Origin: a virus
Length of the DNA stretch: 64,000 nt
Strand: one strand, 5' to 3'
IMG/VR virus record: IMGVR_UViG_3300029258_002722
Location: 50,849-114,848 of that record
Shown here: piece by piece, positions 18,046 through 26,922 of the stretch
Layout of the letters: each line of letters starts with the position of its first letter
Numbering within the stretch: the first letter of the stretch is position 1
The notes under the pieces: generated by a model
The model's database searches: none
Seen by the model: only the letters and a program-made list of their open reading frames with translations
What the model was told of the DNA's origin: nothing
Translations under genes and position numbers: made by a program

Positions 18046-19128
18046 ATGCCAATTCCCTCAAGACCTTTTTGGGTAACTTCAGGTGAAAATAGGTCAAAAA
18101 CAAAAGGAAATACTTTTAGACAAGCTGATGAACCAGCAAATCCTAATGAGAGAGATTGCTGGTTTTCCGCAGATGATGGACAAGTATATTATTATTATGA
18201 TGGAGAATTTATAAATTATACTCCTACTTATAGTCAGGGATTTTCAGTTGGTGGAAACGTTGGGCCAGTTTCATCAATTCAAAGAATTACATTTCCATTT
18301 GACTCCGGTACGGCAGATTATGTTGGAAATTTAAATTCAACATTAAGAGATGCTGCTGGAGTTAATGATTCAACTTATGGTTATGTCATGGGTGGAACGA
18401 ATGGATCTGTTAGTCAAAATGCAATTCGATCATTTGAATTTCCATTTGACTCTGGTACCGCTACAACTGCTGGGACTTTATCATCGTCAGTAAACGCTCC
18501 GGCAGGTTGTAATTCCTCAACCCATGGTTTTAATATGGGCGGTTATACTGGAAGTGTTCTTGTTTCAACAATTCAAAGAATTATATTTCCTTTTACGAGT
18601 GGAACCGCTGCAACAGTTGGAAATTTATCAACTACAACTGATACTCAGGGAGGATGTAATTCTTCACTCCATGGTTATTCAGTTGGAGCATATCAAGATA
18701 CCGCTTACGCATCTACAATTGATAGAATTACATTTCCATTTTCTTCAGGAACCGCAAGTCATACTGGAAATTTATCAGGAAAGCGATATTGGAATCAATG
18801 TTGTAACTCATCTAATCATGGTTTTAATATTTCTGGCGCCATAAATGGTTCAAGAATATCTACAATTGATAGATTTGCTTTCCCATTAGACTCTGGCACC
18901 GCTTCGGCAGTTGGAAACTTAATTGGCACAAATTATACACATGCCGTAGTTAATTCAACTAATTATGGTTATTGTATTGGCGGTTATGGAAGTGTTTATT
19001 TTTCTTATATTCAAAGAATACTTTTTCCATTTGCTTCAGGCACCGCTTCAAATGTAGGAAATTTAAATACTACTTCAAGCGAACAAAGTGGAATTGATAA
19101 TACAGACTTTGTTTCAATGTTTGTTTAA
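18046..19128 (+). CDS. Six-repeat beta-propeller-like adhesin (copy 1 of 6)
   Basis: A 360-residue protein. An N-terminal domain of about 70 residues (EPANPNERDCWFSADDGQVYYY) is followed by exactly six units of about 45 residues, each with a core like IQRITFPFDSGTADYVGNL followed by a NSSxHGFxxGG segment, and a closing GIDNTDFVSMF. Six kelch-like units suggest a six-bladed propeller. Such phage repeat proteins have no known enzyme motif, so surface or glycan binding is inferred. It is the first of six paralogues spread to 31.2 kb. Confidence 0.65.
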   Translation: MPIPSRPFWVTSGENRSKTKGNTFRQADEPANPNERDCWFSADDGQVYYYYDGEFINYTPTYSQGFSVGGNVGPVSSIQRITFPFDSGTADYVGNLNSTLRDAAGVNDSTYGYVMGGTNGSVSQNAIRSFEFPFDSGTATTAGTLSSSVNAPAGCNSSTHGFNMGGYTGSVLVSTIQRIIFPFTSGTAATVGNLSTTTDTQGGCNSSLHGYSVGAYQDTAYASTIDRITFPFSSGTASHTGNLSGKRYWNQCCNSSNHGFNISGAINGSRISTIDRFAFPLDSGTASAVGNLIGTNYTHAVVNSTNYGYCIGGYGSVYFSYIQRILFPFASGTASNVGNLNTTSSEQSGIDNTDFVSMFV

Positions 19129-19146
19129 TATAAGGAGCTTAATAAT

Positions 19147-20214
19147 ATGGCAATTAATATACCAAAGAAAGTAAAAGGTTATACACATATTCAAGCAGAA
19201 GCTCCTTCCGGAAATATAACAGGAGGAGACACTTGGTTTGACACAATTCTTGAATATGGAAGAGTATGGGATGATAATGAAAATAGATGGAAAGTTATAA
19301 TTGATGGAAAAGGATTTGGGTATAATTGTGGTGGCACAAATTATGTATCATCTATTGATAGAATTCAATTTCCTTTCGATTCAGGAACTTCTACAATAAT
19401 TGGAAATTTAAATGATTCTCCCGGCAATTGCGCAGGTTGTAATTCAAGTCAGTATGGATTTGTGATGGGTGGTCAAACAGGAGCGGGTCCGACATTGACT
19501 TCAACTATTGAAAGATTTACTTTTCCATTTGATTCAGGAAATTCTTCAAATGTTGGGAATTTATCATCAACATTTTATTCAATCGGAGGTTGTAATTCAT
19601 CTCAACATGGTTTTACAATGGGAGGAGCTCCGGGAGGTGGATTATATACTTCTAATATAAATAGAATTATTTTTCCTTTTTCTTCAGGAACTTCATCAGT
19701 TGTTGGGAATTTAAATTATTCAGCAGCTGCAAATACTGCTCAAGTAAATTCATCTATAAGAGGATATACTTTAGCAGGATATAATGGAGTTGCATATTCA
19801 TCTAGAATTATGAGAATTGATTTTCCTTTTTCATCTGGAATATCATCACATGTTGGAAATATGGCTCACAGTGGTTCTAATCCAATGGGTTGTAATTCTT
19901 CAGAATATGGATATGCAATGGGAGTATTTAATGCTGGAGTTGCTCATTCACATATAAATAGAATTATGTTTCCATTCAATTCAGGAACTTCTTCAAATGT
20001 TGGAAATTTATCTACAAGTAAAATATCAGGTGCTGGAGTAAATTCATCATCTCACGGATATTTTATGGGAGGGAATGAATCACTAACGTCTATCGTTGAA
20101 AAGTTTATTTTTCCATTTGATTCAGGAATAAGTTTAGTAATTGGAAATTTAACTACTAATAAGTCATACGGTGCTCCAGTAGACACAACTGACTTTAATG
20201 GTTTATTTGATTAA
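19147..20214 (+). CDS. Six-repeat beta-propeller-like adhesin (copy 2 of 6)
   Basis: A 355-residue paralogue with an N-terminal domain (SGNITGGDTWFDTILEYGRV), six units with cores such as IERFTFPFDSGNSSNVGNL, and the closing PVDTTDFNGLF. The framework residues FPFDSG and VGNL are constant while the residues between NSS and the next core vary, as expected for a propeller with variable top loops. It follows copy 1 after 18 bases with AAGGAG, so the two are likely co-translated. Confidence 0.65.
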   Translation: MAINIPKKVKGYTHIQAEAPSGNITGGDTWFDTILEYGRVWDDNENRWKVIIDGKGFGYNCGGTNYVSSIDRIQFPFDSGTSTIIGNLNDSPGNCAGCNSSQYGFVMGGQTGAGPTLTSTIERFTFPFDSGNSSNVGNLSSTFYSIGGCNSSQHGFTMGGAPGGGLYTSNINRIIFPFSSGTSSVVGNLNYSAAANTAQVNSSIRGYTLAGYNGVAYSSRIMRIDFPFSSGISSHVGNMAHSGSNPMGCNSSEYGYAMGVFNAGVAHSHINRIMFPFNSGTSSNVGNLSTSKISGAGVNSSSHGYFMGGNESLTSIVEKFIFPFDSGISLVIGNLTTNKSYGAPVDTTDFNGLFD

Positions 20215-20243
20215 ACAATTTATAATACGCGAATAGGTGAATA

Positions 20244-21320
20244 ATGAATCCAAGAAAAATCTTAATGATTGATAAAGGGCAACCGTTTAATTTAACAACT
20301 CCTTATGAAGAACCTTTAGGAGGAAGTGAGACTTCATTCCTTCTATTATCGCAAGGACTGGCAGAAAATAATGAGTCGGTTATATTGTTAACCAATTCTC
20401 AAATAAACGTGCCTAATCAGAGTTTTAATAGGTTATTGCATAACGTAAATAACCTTCCTCAGATATTACCAGAGTCAGACATTGTTATATTAAATAGGTG
20501 TTTACCTGAAGAAGTATTTATGTCAGATAAGAGAATCTTTTATTATACACATGATGCTTATGACCAAGATCATATATTATATTGGTTAGTGAATCCTAAA
20601 GTTGTTGATAGGATTGAAAAGATATTATGTGTAAGTGAATGGCAAAAGGAAACATTATCAAAATATTATGGGGTTGATAAAGATAAATTTGCTGTAATAG
20701 GCAACTCTATCGACCCCTTTCTATTTTCAGGATATACTGAAAGAAAAGATAATAAGTTAATCTTTGCTTCAATACCATATAAAGGAATTGATGTATTAGC
20801 TGACTTATATAAAGACATATGTCATGAAACTAAAAGAGATGACTTAGAGTTTCATATATTTTCTTCAATGAATATATATGGAGACACTCAAGGCGATAGA
20901 GATTATGAGCAAGCATTCTCTGAATTACAAAGGACGAAAGGTTGTATATTACATAATGCTGTATCAATGAAAGAATTAGCATATGAGTTTGCTTCAAGTT
21001 CTTTAATGATTCATCCTCAGACTTATCATGAGTCTTTTGGAATTAATTATGTAATGGCACAAGCGGCAGGTTGTCTTCCAGTTACTATTAATGACGGAGC
21101 TGTTAATGAAGTCATTGATAATAATCGAACTGGTTTTATTACAATGGGAAAAACAATTTATAATGAAGAATGTTATAATGAGTTTATTAAAATATGTAGC
21201 ATCTTATTAGATCCTTATCAAACTAAAGATTACTTATATAAGGATAGAGTTAGAGCTCAAAAGTTTGCTCAACAATGGACATTCTTAAATACAGCAAAAC
21301 GATTGTTAGAAATACTATAA
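20244..21320 (+). CDS. GT4-type (GT-B) glycosyltransferase
   Basis: A 358-residue protein with the family 4 glycosyltransferase layout. The N-terminal domain has the donor-side loop EPLGGSETSFLLLSQGLA (about residues 27-44). The C-terminal Glycos_transf_1 domain has FASIPYKGIDVLADLY and the diagnostic PQTYHESFGINYVMAQAAG with the E-x7-E-like nucleotide-sugar binding region. It would transfer a sugar from an activated donor in the cytoplasm. Placement between propeller genes suggests it modifies a phage tail protein or the host surface, but the acceptor is unknown. The start context is GCGAATAGGTGAATAATG. Confidence 0.8.
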   Translation: MNPRKILMIDKGQPFNLTTPYEEPLGGSETSFLLLSQGLAENNESVILLTNSQINVPNQSFNRLLHNVNNLPQILPESDIVILNRCLPEEVFMSDKRIFYYTHDAYDQDHILYWLVNPKVVDRIEKILCVSEWQKETLSKYYGVDKDKFAVIGNSIDPFLFSGYTERKDNKLIFASIPYKGIDVLADLYKDICHETKRDDLEFHIFSSMNIYGDTQGDRDYEQAFSELQRTKGCILHNAVSMKELAYEFASSSLMIHPQTYHESFGINYVMAQAAGCLPVTINDGAVNEVIDNNRTGFITMGKTIYNEECYNEFIKICSILLDPYQTKDYLYKDRVRAQKFAQQWTFLNTAKRLLEIL

Positions 21321-21487
21321 TACTGTCCTCCCATAGGGGAATAATGGTATAATTCATTTAATTATACTTTAGATTAAATATAAGCAATAATGTGCTAAAT
21401 TCTATATGGTTTTCCTATAGGACAAGGTACATTTTTTTTAAAGATACATTTCAGTTCGTTTCTTAACTAAGAGTTGGAGATAAAATT

Positions 21488-22576
21488 ATGCCAATGATAA
21501 AAGGTCAGAATAGAAAAGGATTACAATATAAACAAAATGTCGATCCGAGCAATCCTAATACAGGGGATTCTTATTATTATAAAGATGAAGGAGATATAAA
21601 AGTAAGAGGAGACTCTGAATGGAAAAGAGTATTAGGTGGATATGGACCGGGAGATAAATATGGTTATGTAGCAGGAGGTCGGCCAGCTCCAAATAAATCT
21701 TCAACAATAAGTAGGATGACTTTCCCATTTGACTCAGGGACTGCTTCAATAATAGGAACATTGTCAGGAAGTCGAGCATATTTTGGAGCATGCAATTCAT
21801 CTAATTATGGATTTGTAATAGGCGGAGAACAAGGTTCGGGATATATTTCAACTATTGGTAGAATTGAATTTCCATTTGACTCAGGAAGTTCAAGTCATGT
21901 AGGAAATTTACCAGTTATTTCAAGATATGCGGCAGCTTGTAATTCTTCAATTCATGGTTATAATATGGGAGGTTACCCTTCTCTTGCAGCATCATTTGTT
22001 CATAGATTTACTTTTCCATTTGACTCAGGAACTGCAGATCGTGTTGGAGATTTATCAGGATTAAGAAGTCATGCAATGAATTGTTGTAATTCTTCTCAAC
22101 ATGGATATTTAATAGGCGGTTATAATGGATCTCTTGCGACGACAAATATACATCGAATAACATTTCCATTTGATTCAGGAACTGTCCCAGTGACTGGAAA
22201 TTTAAGTGGCTCAAGAAGAAGTGGTTCTCAATTTAATTCATCAACTCATGGATTTCATTGTGGAGGTTATAGTGGAGGAATTATATCTTCAATTGAGAGA
22301 ATGGAATTTCCATTTGACTCAGGAACTTCAAATAATGTTGGCAATTTAAACTCTACTGCAAATCAATTATCAGGAAATAATTCAACTGAACATGGATTTT
22401 CAATTGGTGGATCAAATGCTAGTGGAGATCATTCATTTATAAGTAGGATTACATTTCCATTTTCTTCAGGTTCTTCTTCAGTTGTTGGAAATTTATCATA
22501 TGCTTGTGAAGGGTCTGCATCATTTGACGGAGTTGATTTTGTTTCATTATTTAATCCAGGTGGAACTAATTCATAA
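21488..22576 (+). CDS. Six-repeat beta-propeller-like adhesin (copy 3 of 6)
   Basis: A 362-residue paralogue: N-terminal domain (DPSNPNTGDSYYYKDEGDIKV), six units with cores such as IGRIEFPFDSGSSSHVGNL, ending ASFDGVDFVSLFNPGG. The 167-base gap before it contains a palindrome (TCCTATAGGA) and an eight-base T tract but no late-type promoter element. The start is preceded by GAGTTGGAG. Confidence 0.65.
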   Translation: MPMIKGQNRKGLQYKQNVDPSNPNTGDSYYYKDEGDIKVRGDSEWKRVLGGYGPGDKYGYVAGGRPAPNKSSTISRMTFPFDSGTASIIGTLSGSRAYFGACNSSNYGFVIGGEQGSGYISTIGRIEFPFDSGSSSHVGNLPVISRYAAACNSSIHGYNMGGYPSLAASFVHRFTFPFDSGTADRVGDLSGLRSHAMNCCNSSQHGYLIGGYNGSLATTNIHRITFPFDSGTVPVTGNLSGSRRSGSQFNSSTHGFHCGGYSGGIISSIERMEFPFDSGTSNNVGNLNSTANQLSGNNSTEHGFSIGGSNASGDHSFISRITFPFSSGSSSVVGNLSYACEGSASFDGVDFVSLFNPGGTNS

Positions 22577-22588
22577 AGGAGAATTATA

Positions 22589-22627
22589 ATGTCAGGAATT
22601 TCAGCAATAATATTTTGGAGTGAATAA
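22589..22627 (+). CDS. Twelve-residue relic of the glycine-rich adhesin family
   Basis: An ATG with an excellent site (AAAGGAGAATTATA) opens MSGISAIIFWSE and then a stop. The first seven residues equal the start of the 261-residue glycine-rich protein, and IFWSE equals its end (VFWNE) with one change, so the middle has been removed in frame. It is either a deletion relic or a translated micropeptide. It was found by reading the gap by eye, and expression is uncertain. Confidence 0.5.
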   Translation: MSGISAIIFWSE

Positions 22628-22633
22628 TATAAT

Positions 22634-22939
22634 ATGAAAATTGATAAATGCGAATTTAAGGAATGCGAAGAAAAGATAAAAATAGACAATCATCATATAC
22701 ACTCTTTATCAAAAGGAGGAAAAGACAAACCTTGGAATAAATGTAAAGTATGTCCTAATTGTCATAGGAAGATTCATATGGGTGAGATTATAATTGAGGG
22801 AAGATTTGAGACAACTGCAGGAAATACAATTGTATATAGAAATAAAGGGGAGAAATCAATAACAGGTTTTCAAGATCCTCCTGTTTGGTTATACCAAGAT
22901 TTGAGAGGAGAAACCAATGAAAGTATTAATAGTAGATGA
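22634..22939 (+). CDS. HNH endonuclease-like zinc protein
   Basis: A 101-residue protein with paired cysteines (C6, C11), the HHIH cluster at residues 20-23 and C40/C43 in CPNCHRKIH ending at H48. This is the zinc-binding beta-beta-alpha core of small HNH proteins. Free-standing HNH nucleases cut DNA and often behave as homing elements in phage genomes, so this may be mobile. Its end overlaps the next gene's start by 23 bases. A purely structural zinc role is also possible because no second domain is present. Confidence 0.7.
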   Translation: MKIDKCEFKECEEKIKIDNHHIHSLSKGGKDKPWNKCKVCPNCHRKIHMGEIIIEGRFETTAGNTIVYRNKGEKSITGFQDPPVWLYQDLRGETNESINSR

Positions 22940-24125
22940 TGAAAAACAAATAGTTAAATTATTATTCGAGTTTCTTAAATTATCAAACTTTGAGTCTGTA
23001 AAGTCTTATGGAATAAAAGATGCTTTAGATAAATTTGATAATACATTTGATGTAGCTATTATAGATCGTTATTTACAAGATGGTGATGGCGTTCATTTAG
23101 CTAAGAAACTTAAAAAAATAAAACCATCTATTAAAGTTATTATAATGAGTGGAGGAGGAAATAAATTCTTCTCTGATATCAATACAATGCTTTCATCTGG
23201 AATAAATTCAATATTATTCAAACCTTTCACCAAAGAAGAATTATTCAATCAATTAACACAATTTCATATATACAACTTTTCTGCTGAAGATAAATTAAAG
23301 TTCATTCAAGACATTATTGATATGGCAAATAACTCAGATGATATTTTAGATATCATTAAGACTATTGTCCATATGATTAAAGACTTTATGCAAGTTGATG
23401 TTGCTGGATTAAGACTTAAACATATGAATGATTACCCATACTTTACAACAAAAGGTTTTCCTGACAACTTTATAAAAGAAGAGATGTCTTTATGTCCTAA
23501 GACTAAATTGTTTGATAAAGACCCGATTCTTGATTGTATGTGCGGTAACATAATACAAAGGAAACTTTCATCTGACTTACCATGTATAACTGATTATGGA
23601 AGTTTCTTTACTGGTGAGTCTACAAAGATATTAAAAGAAATTGATAAAGATAAGTTTAGAGATATTTGTAATAAATATGGTTATGAGACAGTTGCCCTAA
23701 TACCTCTTAAAGAAAATGAAATTACTTATGGTCTATTACAAATCAATGATAAGAGAGTTAATGCTCTTAATTTAAAAGATGTATTATTTTTAGAAGAAGT
23801 ATCTAAATGTATTTGTATAGCTGTAAGTAGAGCTATATTGGAAATTAAAGAAAGCAAGTTATATGAACTCCAAGGATTATTGTCAAATCTTACTAAAGAT
23901 TGTCATGAGCTGAATCAACCTATTATGATTTTATTAGGACTTTCAAATATATTAAGTGAACCTAAAAAGTTAACAGAGAAAAGACTTAATGATCTTAAAA
24001 ATGCCACAACTCGATTAATGTTCACTACTAAAAAGATCACCCATATGTTATCTGAAAAATCATATGATGTTAAAGAGTTCTTCGATTCAGGTCTTATGTT
24101 AACCAATAAAGAACAGGAGAAATAA
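22917..24125 (+). CDS. REC-GAF-HisKA signalling protein lacking the ATPase domain
   Basis: A 402-residue protein. A receiver domain (residues 1-118) keeps the acidic pair D7-D8, phosphoacceptor D50 in VAIIDRY, S78 in IIMSGG and K102 in FKPF. A GAF domain follows (about 130-315) with CMCGNIIQ, GSFFTGES and YETVALIPLKEN...GLLQINDKR, a pattern common in bacterial hybrid sensor kinases. Then comes a HisKA-like helix with DCHELNQPIMILLG (about residue 334). No HATPase_c domain follows, so it cannot phosphorylate itself. It may act as a phosphate sink or decoy for a host phosphorelay. Host origin is likely. Confidence 0.75.
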   Translation: MKVLIVDDEKQIVKLLFEFLKLSNFESVKSYGIKDALDKFDNTFDVAIIDRYLQDGDGVHLAKKLKKIKPSIKVIIMSGGGNKFFSDINTMLSSGINSILFKPFTKEELFNQLTQFHIYNFSAEDKLKFIQDIIDMANNSDDILDIIKTIVHMIKDFMQVDVAGLRLKHMNDYPYFTTKGFPDNFIKEEMSLCPKTKLFDKDPILDCMCGNIIQRKLSSDLPCITDYGSFFTGESTKILKEIDKDKFRDICNKYGYETVALIPLKENEITYGLLQINDKRVNALNLKDVLFLEEVSKCICIAVSRAILEIKESKLYELQGLLSNLTKDCHELNQPIMILLGLSNILSEPKKLTEKRLNDLKNATTRLMFTTKKITHMLSEKSYDVKEFFDSGLMLTNKEQEK

Positions 24126-24126
24126 C

Positions 24127-25176
24127 ATGAAAAAATATCCAATAGGAATGTATTGTATATGGCCAGATCATGACTATATCGAAAGATGTATTCAAGCAGG
24201 TGTTAATACAATTGGAGTTGTCATGACTAACTTCTCTTTAGAAGAAGATATATCCCATGATCACTATGGACATTACTTTGAAGTCATAGAGATGTTAGAA
24301 AAATATTCAAAAGATGATAGAGTCGATATAGTCCTCATACCTACCTTAAATACATGCTTCGCTGATAAACCTGAAAGAATGTGTTTCCATGATGGAGAAA
24401 AATACCTTAGACGAACACCTTGTCCATTAAGTAAAGAATGGATTTCTTCAAGACTTAATATAGTTGCAAAATTAGTTAGTGTTTATAATGTCAAAAGTGT
24501 AATGTTTGATGTTGAGCATTATAATTGGAGAACTCCAGCAGTTGAAGAAATATGGGATGGTAAATGGAAACCTGACCATAAATGTCATTGTCCAAGATGT
24601 AAAGACTTTACTAAAAAAGAACAATGGAAGCTTCATCATAAGGAATTTAAAACACAACTTAAGAAAATGAATTTAGATGAGTCAGGACAATTAGCTTATT
24701 TCAATCTTTGGAACTTTGATAAATATACTGGAAAGAAATGGTTATGGACTGAGAAGACTTATCCTATACATAAGAAACCAAGTAAATCATTATTTTGGAA
24801 ACATCATTCAAGTATGTGGGGAAGAAAATTCTTTGCTAGATTATTATATGGACAAAAGGTTCATATATCAGCTGGTCTTTGGATAGAGCGATTTACAGCT
24901 AATGATTTTATAGATTATATTGAACTCATGGGTAAGAAGTCTATATATGATGGATTTTGGATTTACCCTCAAGCAAGATTATCTAAACACACAAGATTTA
25001 AAAGAGACACTCAAGAAGATAGATATAAAGGTAAAGAATACTTTGGTCTTATTGATGATCCTCATGCCGAAGGTTCTAATGTAAACTTCTTCCTTAACTT
25101 AAAAGAAGTTATTGAAGAAATAAAAGATTATAGAAAGGGTTGGATATTTAAGTTGAGAAACTTGATTAAACTTTAG
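24127..25176 (+). CDS. Hypothetical TIM-barrel-like protein
   Basis: A 349-residue protein of unrecognised family. Its N-terminus (YPIGMYCIWPDHDYIERCIQ) and the spaced strands GVNTIGVVM, VDIVLIPTLN and VKSVMFDVEHYNW look like successive beta strands of an alpha/beta barrel. The acidic pair in FDVEHYN sits where catalytic acids lie in many glycoside hydrolases, an inference only. A CHCPRC motif near residue 157 could bind metal. It starts two bases after the previous stop, so it is translationally coupled to the signalling protein. It ends in TAG. Confidence 0.5.
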   Translation: MKKYPIGMYCIWPDHDYIERCIQAGVNTIGVVMTNFSLEEDISHDHYGHYFEVIEMLEKYSKDDRVDIVLIPTLNTCFADKPERMCFHDGEKYLRRTPCPLSKEWISSRLNIVAKLVSVYNVKSVMFDVEHYNWRTPAVEEIWDGKWKPDHKCHCPRCKDFTKKEQWKLHHKEFKTQLKKMNLDESGQLAYFNLWNFDKYTGKKWLWTEKTYPIHKKPSKSLFWKHHSSMWGRKFFARLLYGQKVHISAGLWIERFTANDFIDYIELMGKKSIYDGFWIYPQARLSKHTRFKRDTQEDRYKGKEYFGLIDDPHAEGSNVNFFLNLKEVIEEIKDYRKGWIFKLRNLIKL

Positions 25177-25185
25177 GTAAAGAAA

Positions 25186-25329
25186 ATGAAAGTGATTAAA
25201 GAAATTGATTCAATAAAGAGAATAAGAAAACCAGTAGCTCCGCCTTCTAAAACATTTGGAGGAACTCCTAAACAAAATAATAAACGTAATAGGAAAAAGA
25301 GCAAACAAGATATTAAAAATAATTACTAA
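25186..25329 (+). CDS. Small basic hypothetical protein
   Basis: A 47-residue protein too short for most gene finders. It starts MKVIKEIDSIKRIRKP and has a lysine- and asparagine-rich, strongly basic tail (NNKRNRKKSKQDIKN), so it may bind nucleic acid. GGTAAAGAAA is a weak site, but the frame exactly fills the gap between two genes (10 bases after one, 15 before the next). Confidence 0.5.
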   Translation: MKVIKEIDSIKRIRKPVAPPSKTFGGTPKQNNKRNRKKSKQDIKNNY

Positions 25330-25344
25330 TTGGAGGATTATATA

Positions 25345-26400
25345 ATGCCAATCGCAGTCGATTCTAAAAATTGGGGTCCTGAATATACTCAAGGAGTTGC
25401 TCCATCAAATCCTAAAAATGGAACATCTTGGTTTGATACTTCTGAAAATAAGTTAAAAGTTTATGATGGTCCGAATACAAGTTGGACTTGGATAAGAATG
25501 CCAGTTCCAGGATTTGGGTTAGTTGCAGGTGGATATAATGTTTCAACAAATGTTGATAAAATTATATTTCCTTTTGACTCAGGAACTACTTCAACTGTTG
25601 GGACTTTATCAAGAGCAGCAGATTGTAGAGGAGCATGTTGTAATTCAACTGATTATGGATTTATATTTGGAAGTTATGGAACTGCTCATACATCTGCAAT
25701 TGATAGATTGACATTTCCTTTCGATTCAGGATCTTCAGTTCATATTGGTAATTTATCTCAAAGTAATAATACTTCTGGAGCATATAATTCATCTGAGCAT
25801 GGATTTAATACAGGCGGAGGTTATGGAGCAGACCAATCTCATGTATCAAGAATATTATTTCCATTTGCTTCAGGAACTGCAAGTAATGTTGGGACTTTAA
25901 CTACTTCATCAGAAGGAGTTTCAGGATGTAATTCTTCTGTACACGGTTTTACATTCTTTGGATATTCCGGAGCATATCAAACAAATATTGAAAGAATTAC
26001 ATTCCCATTCAATTCAGGAACCGCAAGTCATGTAGGAAATACTTCAATAGGAAGAAACTCTGGTAATGCATGTAATTCATCTGAACATGGTTATTTATTT
26101 GGAGGAAATGGGTCTCCAGGAAGAATCTCAGCAGTCGATAGAATAACATTTCCATTTGCTTCAGGAACTGCAAGTCATCTTAGTAATTTATCTCAAAGTA
26201 ATTATAATATGGCGGGTTGCAATTCAGATACTTATGGATATTCAAGTGGTGGAAGATTAGTTTCAGTAAGAGTATCTACAGTTGAGAGATTTACCTTTCC
26301 ATTTTCTTCAGGAACTTCTTCAATTGTTGGAAATATAAGTGCATCAAAGAACTATTGTGGAGGAATTGATAATACTGATTTCAATAATATGTTTGTGTAA
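25345..26400 (+). CDS. Six-repeat beta-propeller-like adhesin (copy 4 of 6)
   Basis: A 351-residue paralogue: N-terminal domain (APSNPKNGTSWFDTSENKLKV), six units with cores such as IERITFPFNSGTASHVGNT, ending GIDNTDFNNMF. The ATG at 25345 is chosen because TTGGAGGATTATATA precedes it with proper spacing; an upstream TTG in frame overlaps the site itself. Confidence 0.65.
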   Translation: MPIAVDSKNWGPEYTQGVAPSNPKNGTSWFDTSENKLKVYDGPNTSWTWIRMPVPGFGLVAGGYNVSTNVDKIIFPFDSGTTSTVGTLSRAADCRGACCNSTDYGFIFGSYGTAHTSAIDRLTFPFDSGSSVHIGNLSQSNNTSGAYNSSEHGFNTGGGYGADQSHVSRILFPFASGTASNVGTLTTSSEGVSGCNSSVHGFTFFGYSGAYQTNIERITFPFNSGTASHVGNTSIGRNSGNACNSSEHGYLFGGNGSPGRISAVDRITFPFASGTASHLSNLSQSNYNMAGCNSDTYGYSSGGRLVSVRVSTVERFTFPFSSGTSSIVGNISASKNYCGGIDNTDFNNMFV

Positions 26401-26411
26401 TGTTATATAAA

Positions 26412-26425
26412 GAACAAACTATAAA
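26412..26425 (+). promoter_or_regulatory. Late-type promoter element (copy b)
   Basis: GAACAAACTATAAA followed by TACG, one base away from the consensus. It lies 25 bases before the next start codon and opens the transcription unit that includes the large glycosyltransferase. Confidence 0.6.
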
Positions 26426-26449
26426 TACGAATAATTAAATGGTGAACTC

Positions 26450-26689
26450 ATGAAAGATAAAATTGAAATGTGTTGGAATAAGGATGAATTTAAAAACTTA
26501 ACTGAAAAAGAGGTTAGGTTTAATATTAAGAAACGTGAAGAATTAATAGGTGATATGGTAGGAAGTTTATATCCTAGTATATTAGAAAATGAAATATCTT
26601 TATTAAACGAATGTCTTGAACACATTAAAATGCGAAAGGATGCTATATGGCACAAACAATTGAACATCTCGAAAAAGCATTACTTATAG
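26450..26689 (+). CDS. Small helical hypothetical protein
   Basis: A 79-residue charged, predicted helical protein (LTEKEVRFNIKKREEL and ENEISLLNECLEHI), with no recognised family. The site before the ATG is only GGTGAAC. It overlaps the next small gene by 43 bases. The arrangement of two overlapping small genes and a glycosyltransferase behind one late-type promoter suggests a single operon. Confidence 0.45.
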   Translation: MKDKIEMCWNKDEFKNLTEKEVRFNIKKREELIGDMVGSLYPSILENEISLLNECLEHIKMRKDAIWHKQLNISKKHYL

Positions 26690-26922
26690 TCATTGAGAAT
26701 AGAGATAATATTAAAAACTTTGATATGCTATATGATCAATTAGATAATGCAATATGTCATTATAAAATTGAAAAGAGACTTCCTCCTTATGATGAAGAAA
26801 GAGACAATGAGGATAAATTCAAAACTGAATTAACATTCGAAGAACAGAGACATGGGAGATTTGTGAATGATAAAGAGACCAGCGAAGATAGGACCGAAGA
26901 AGAAACGAAAAAGAGTTCTTAA
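26647..26922 (+). CDS. Small acidic helical hypothetical protein
   Basis: A 91-residue protein: helical first half (EHLEKALLIVIENRDNI), acidic second half ending ETSEDRTEEETKKSS. The AAAGGATG site lies inside the previous gene. Its end overlaps the glycosyltransferase start by 56 bases, so translation is coupled. No family is recognised. Confidence 0.45.
   Translation: MAQTIEHLEKALLIVIENRDNIKNFDMLYDQLDNAICHYKIEKRLPPYDEERDNEDKFKTELTFEEQRHGRFVNDKETSEDRTEEETKKSS

Noticed and set aside
21321-21487. Terminator or promoter in the gap before the third propeller
   Set aside because: There is a 10-base palindrome and an eight-base T tract, but they are about 13 bases apart and no clear stem runs into the T tract; no promoter motif copy is present.
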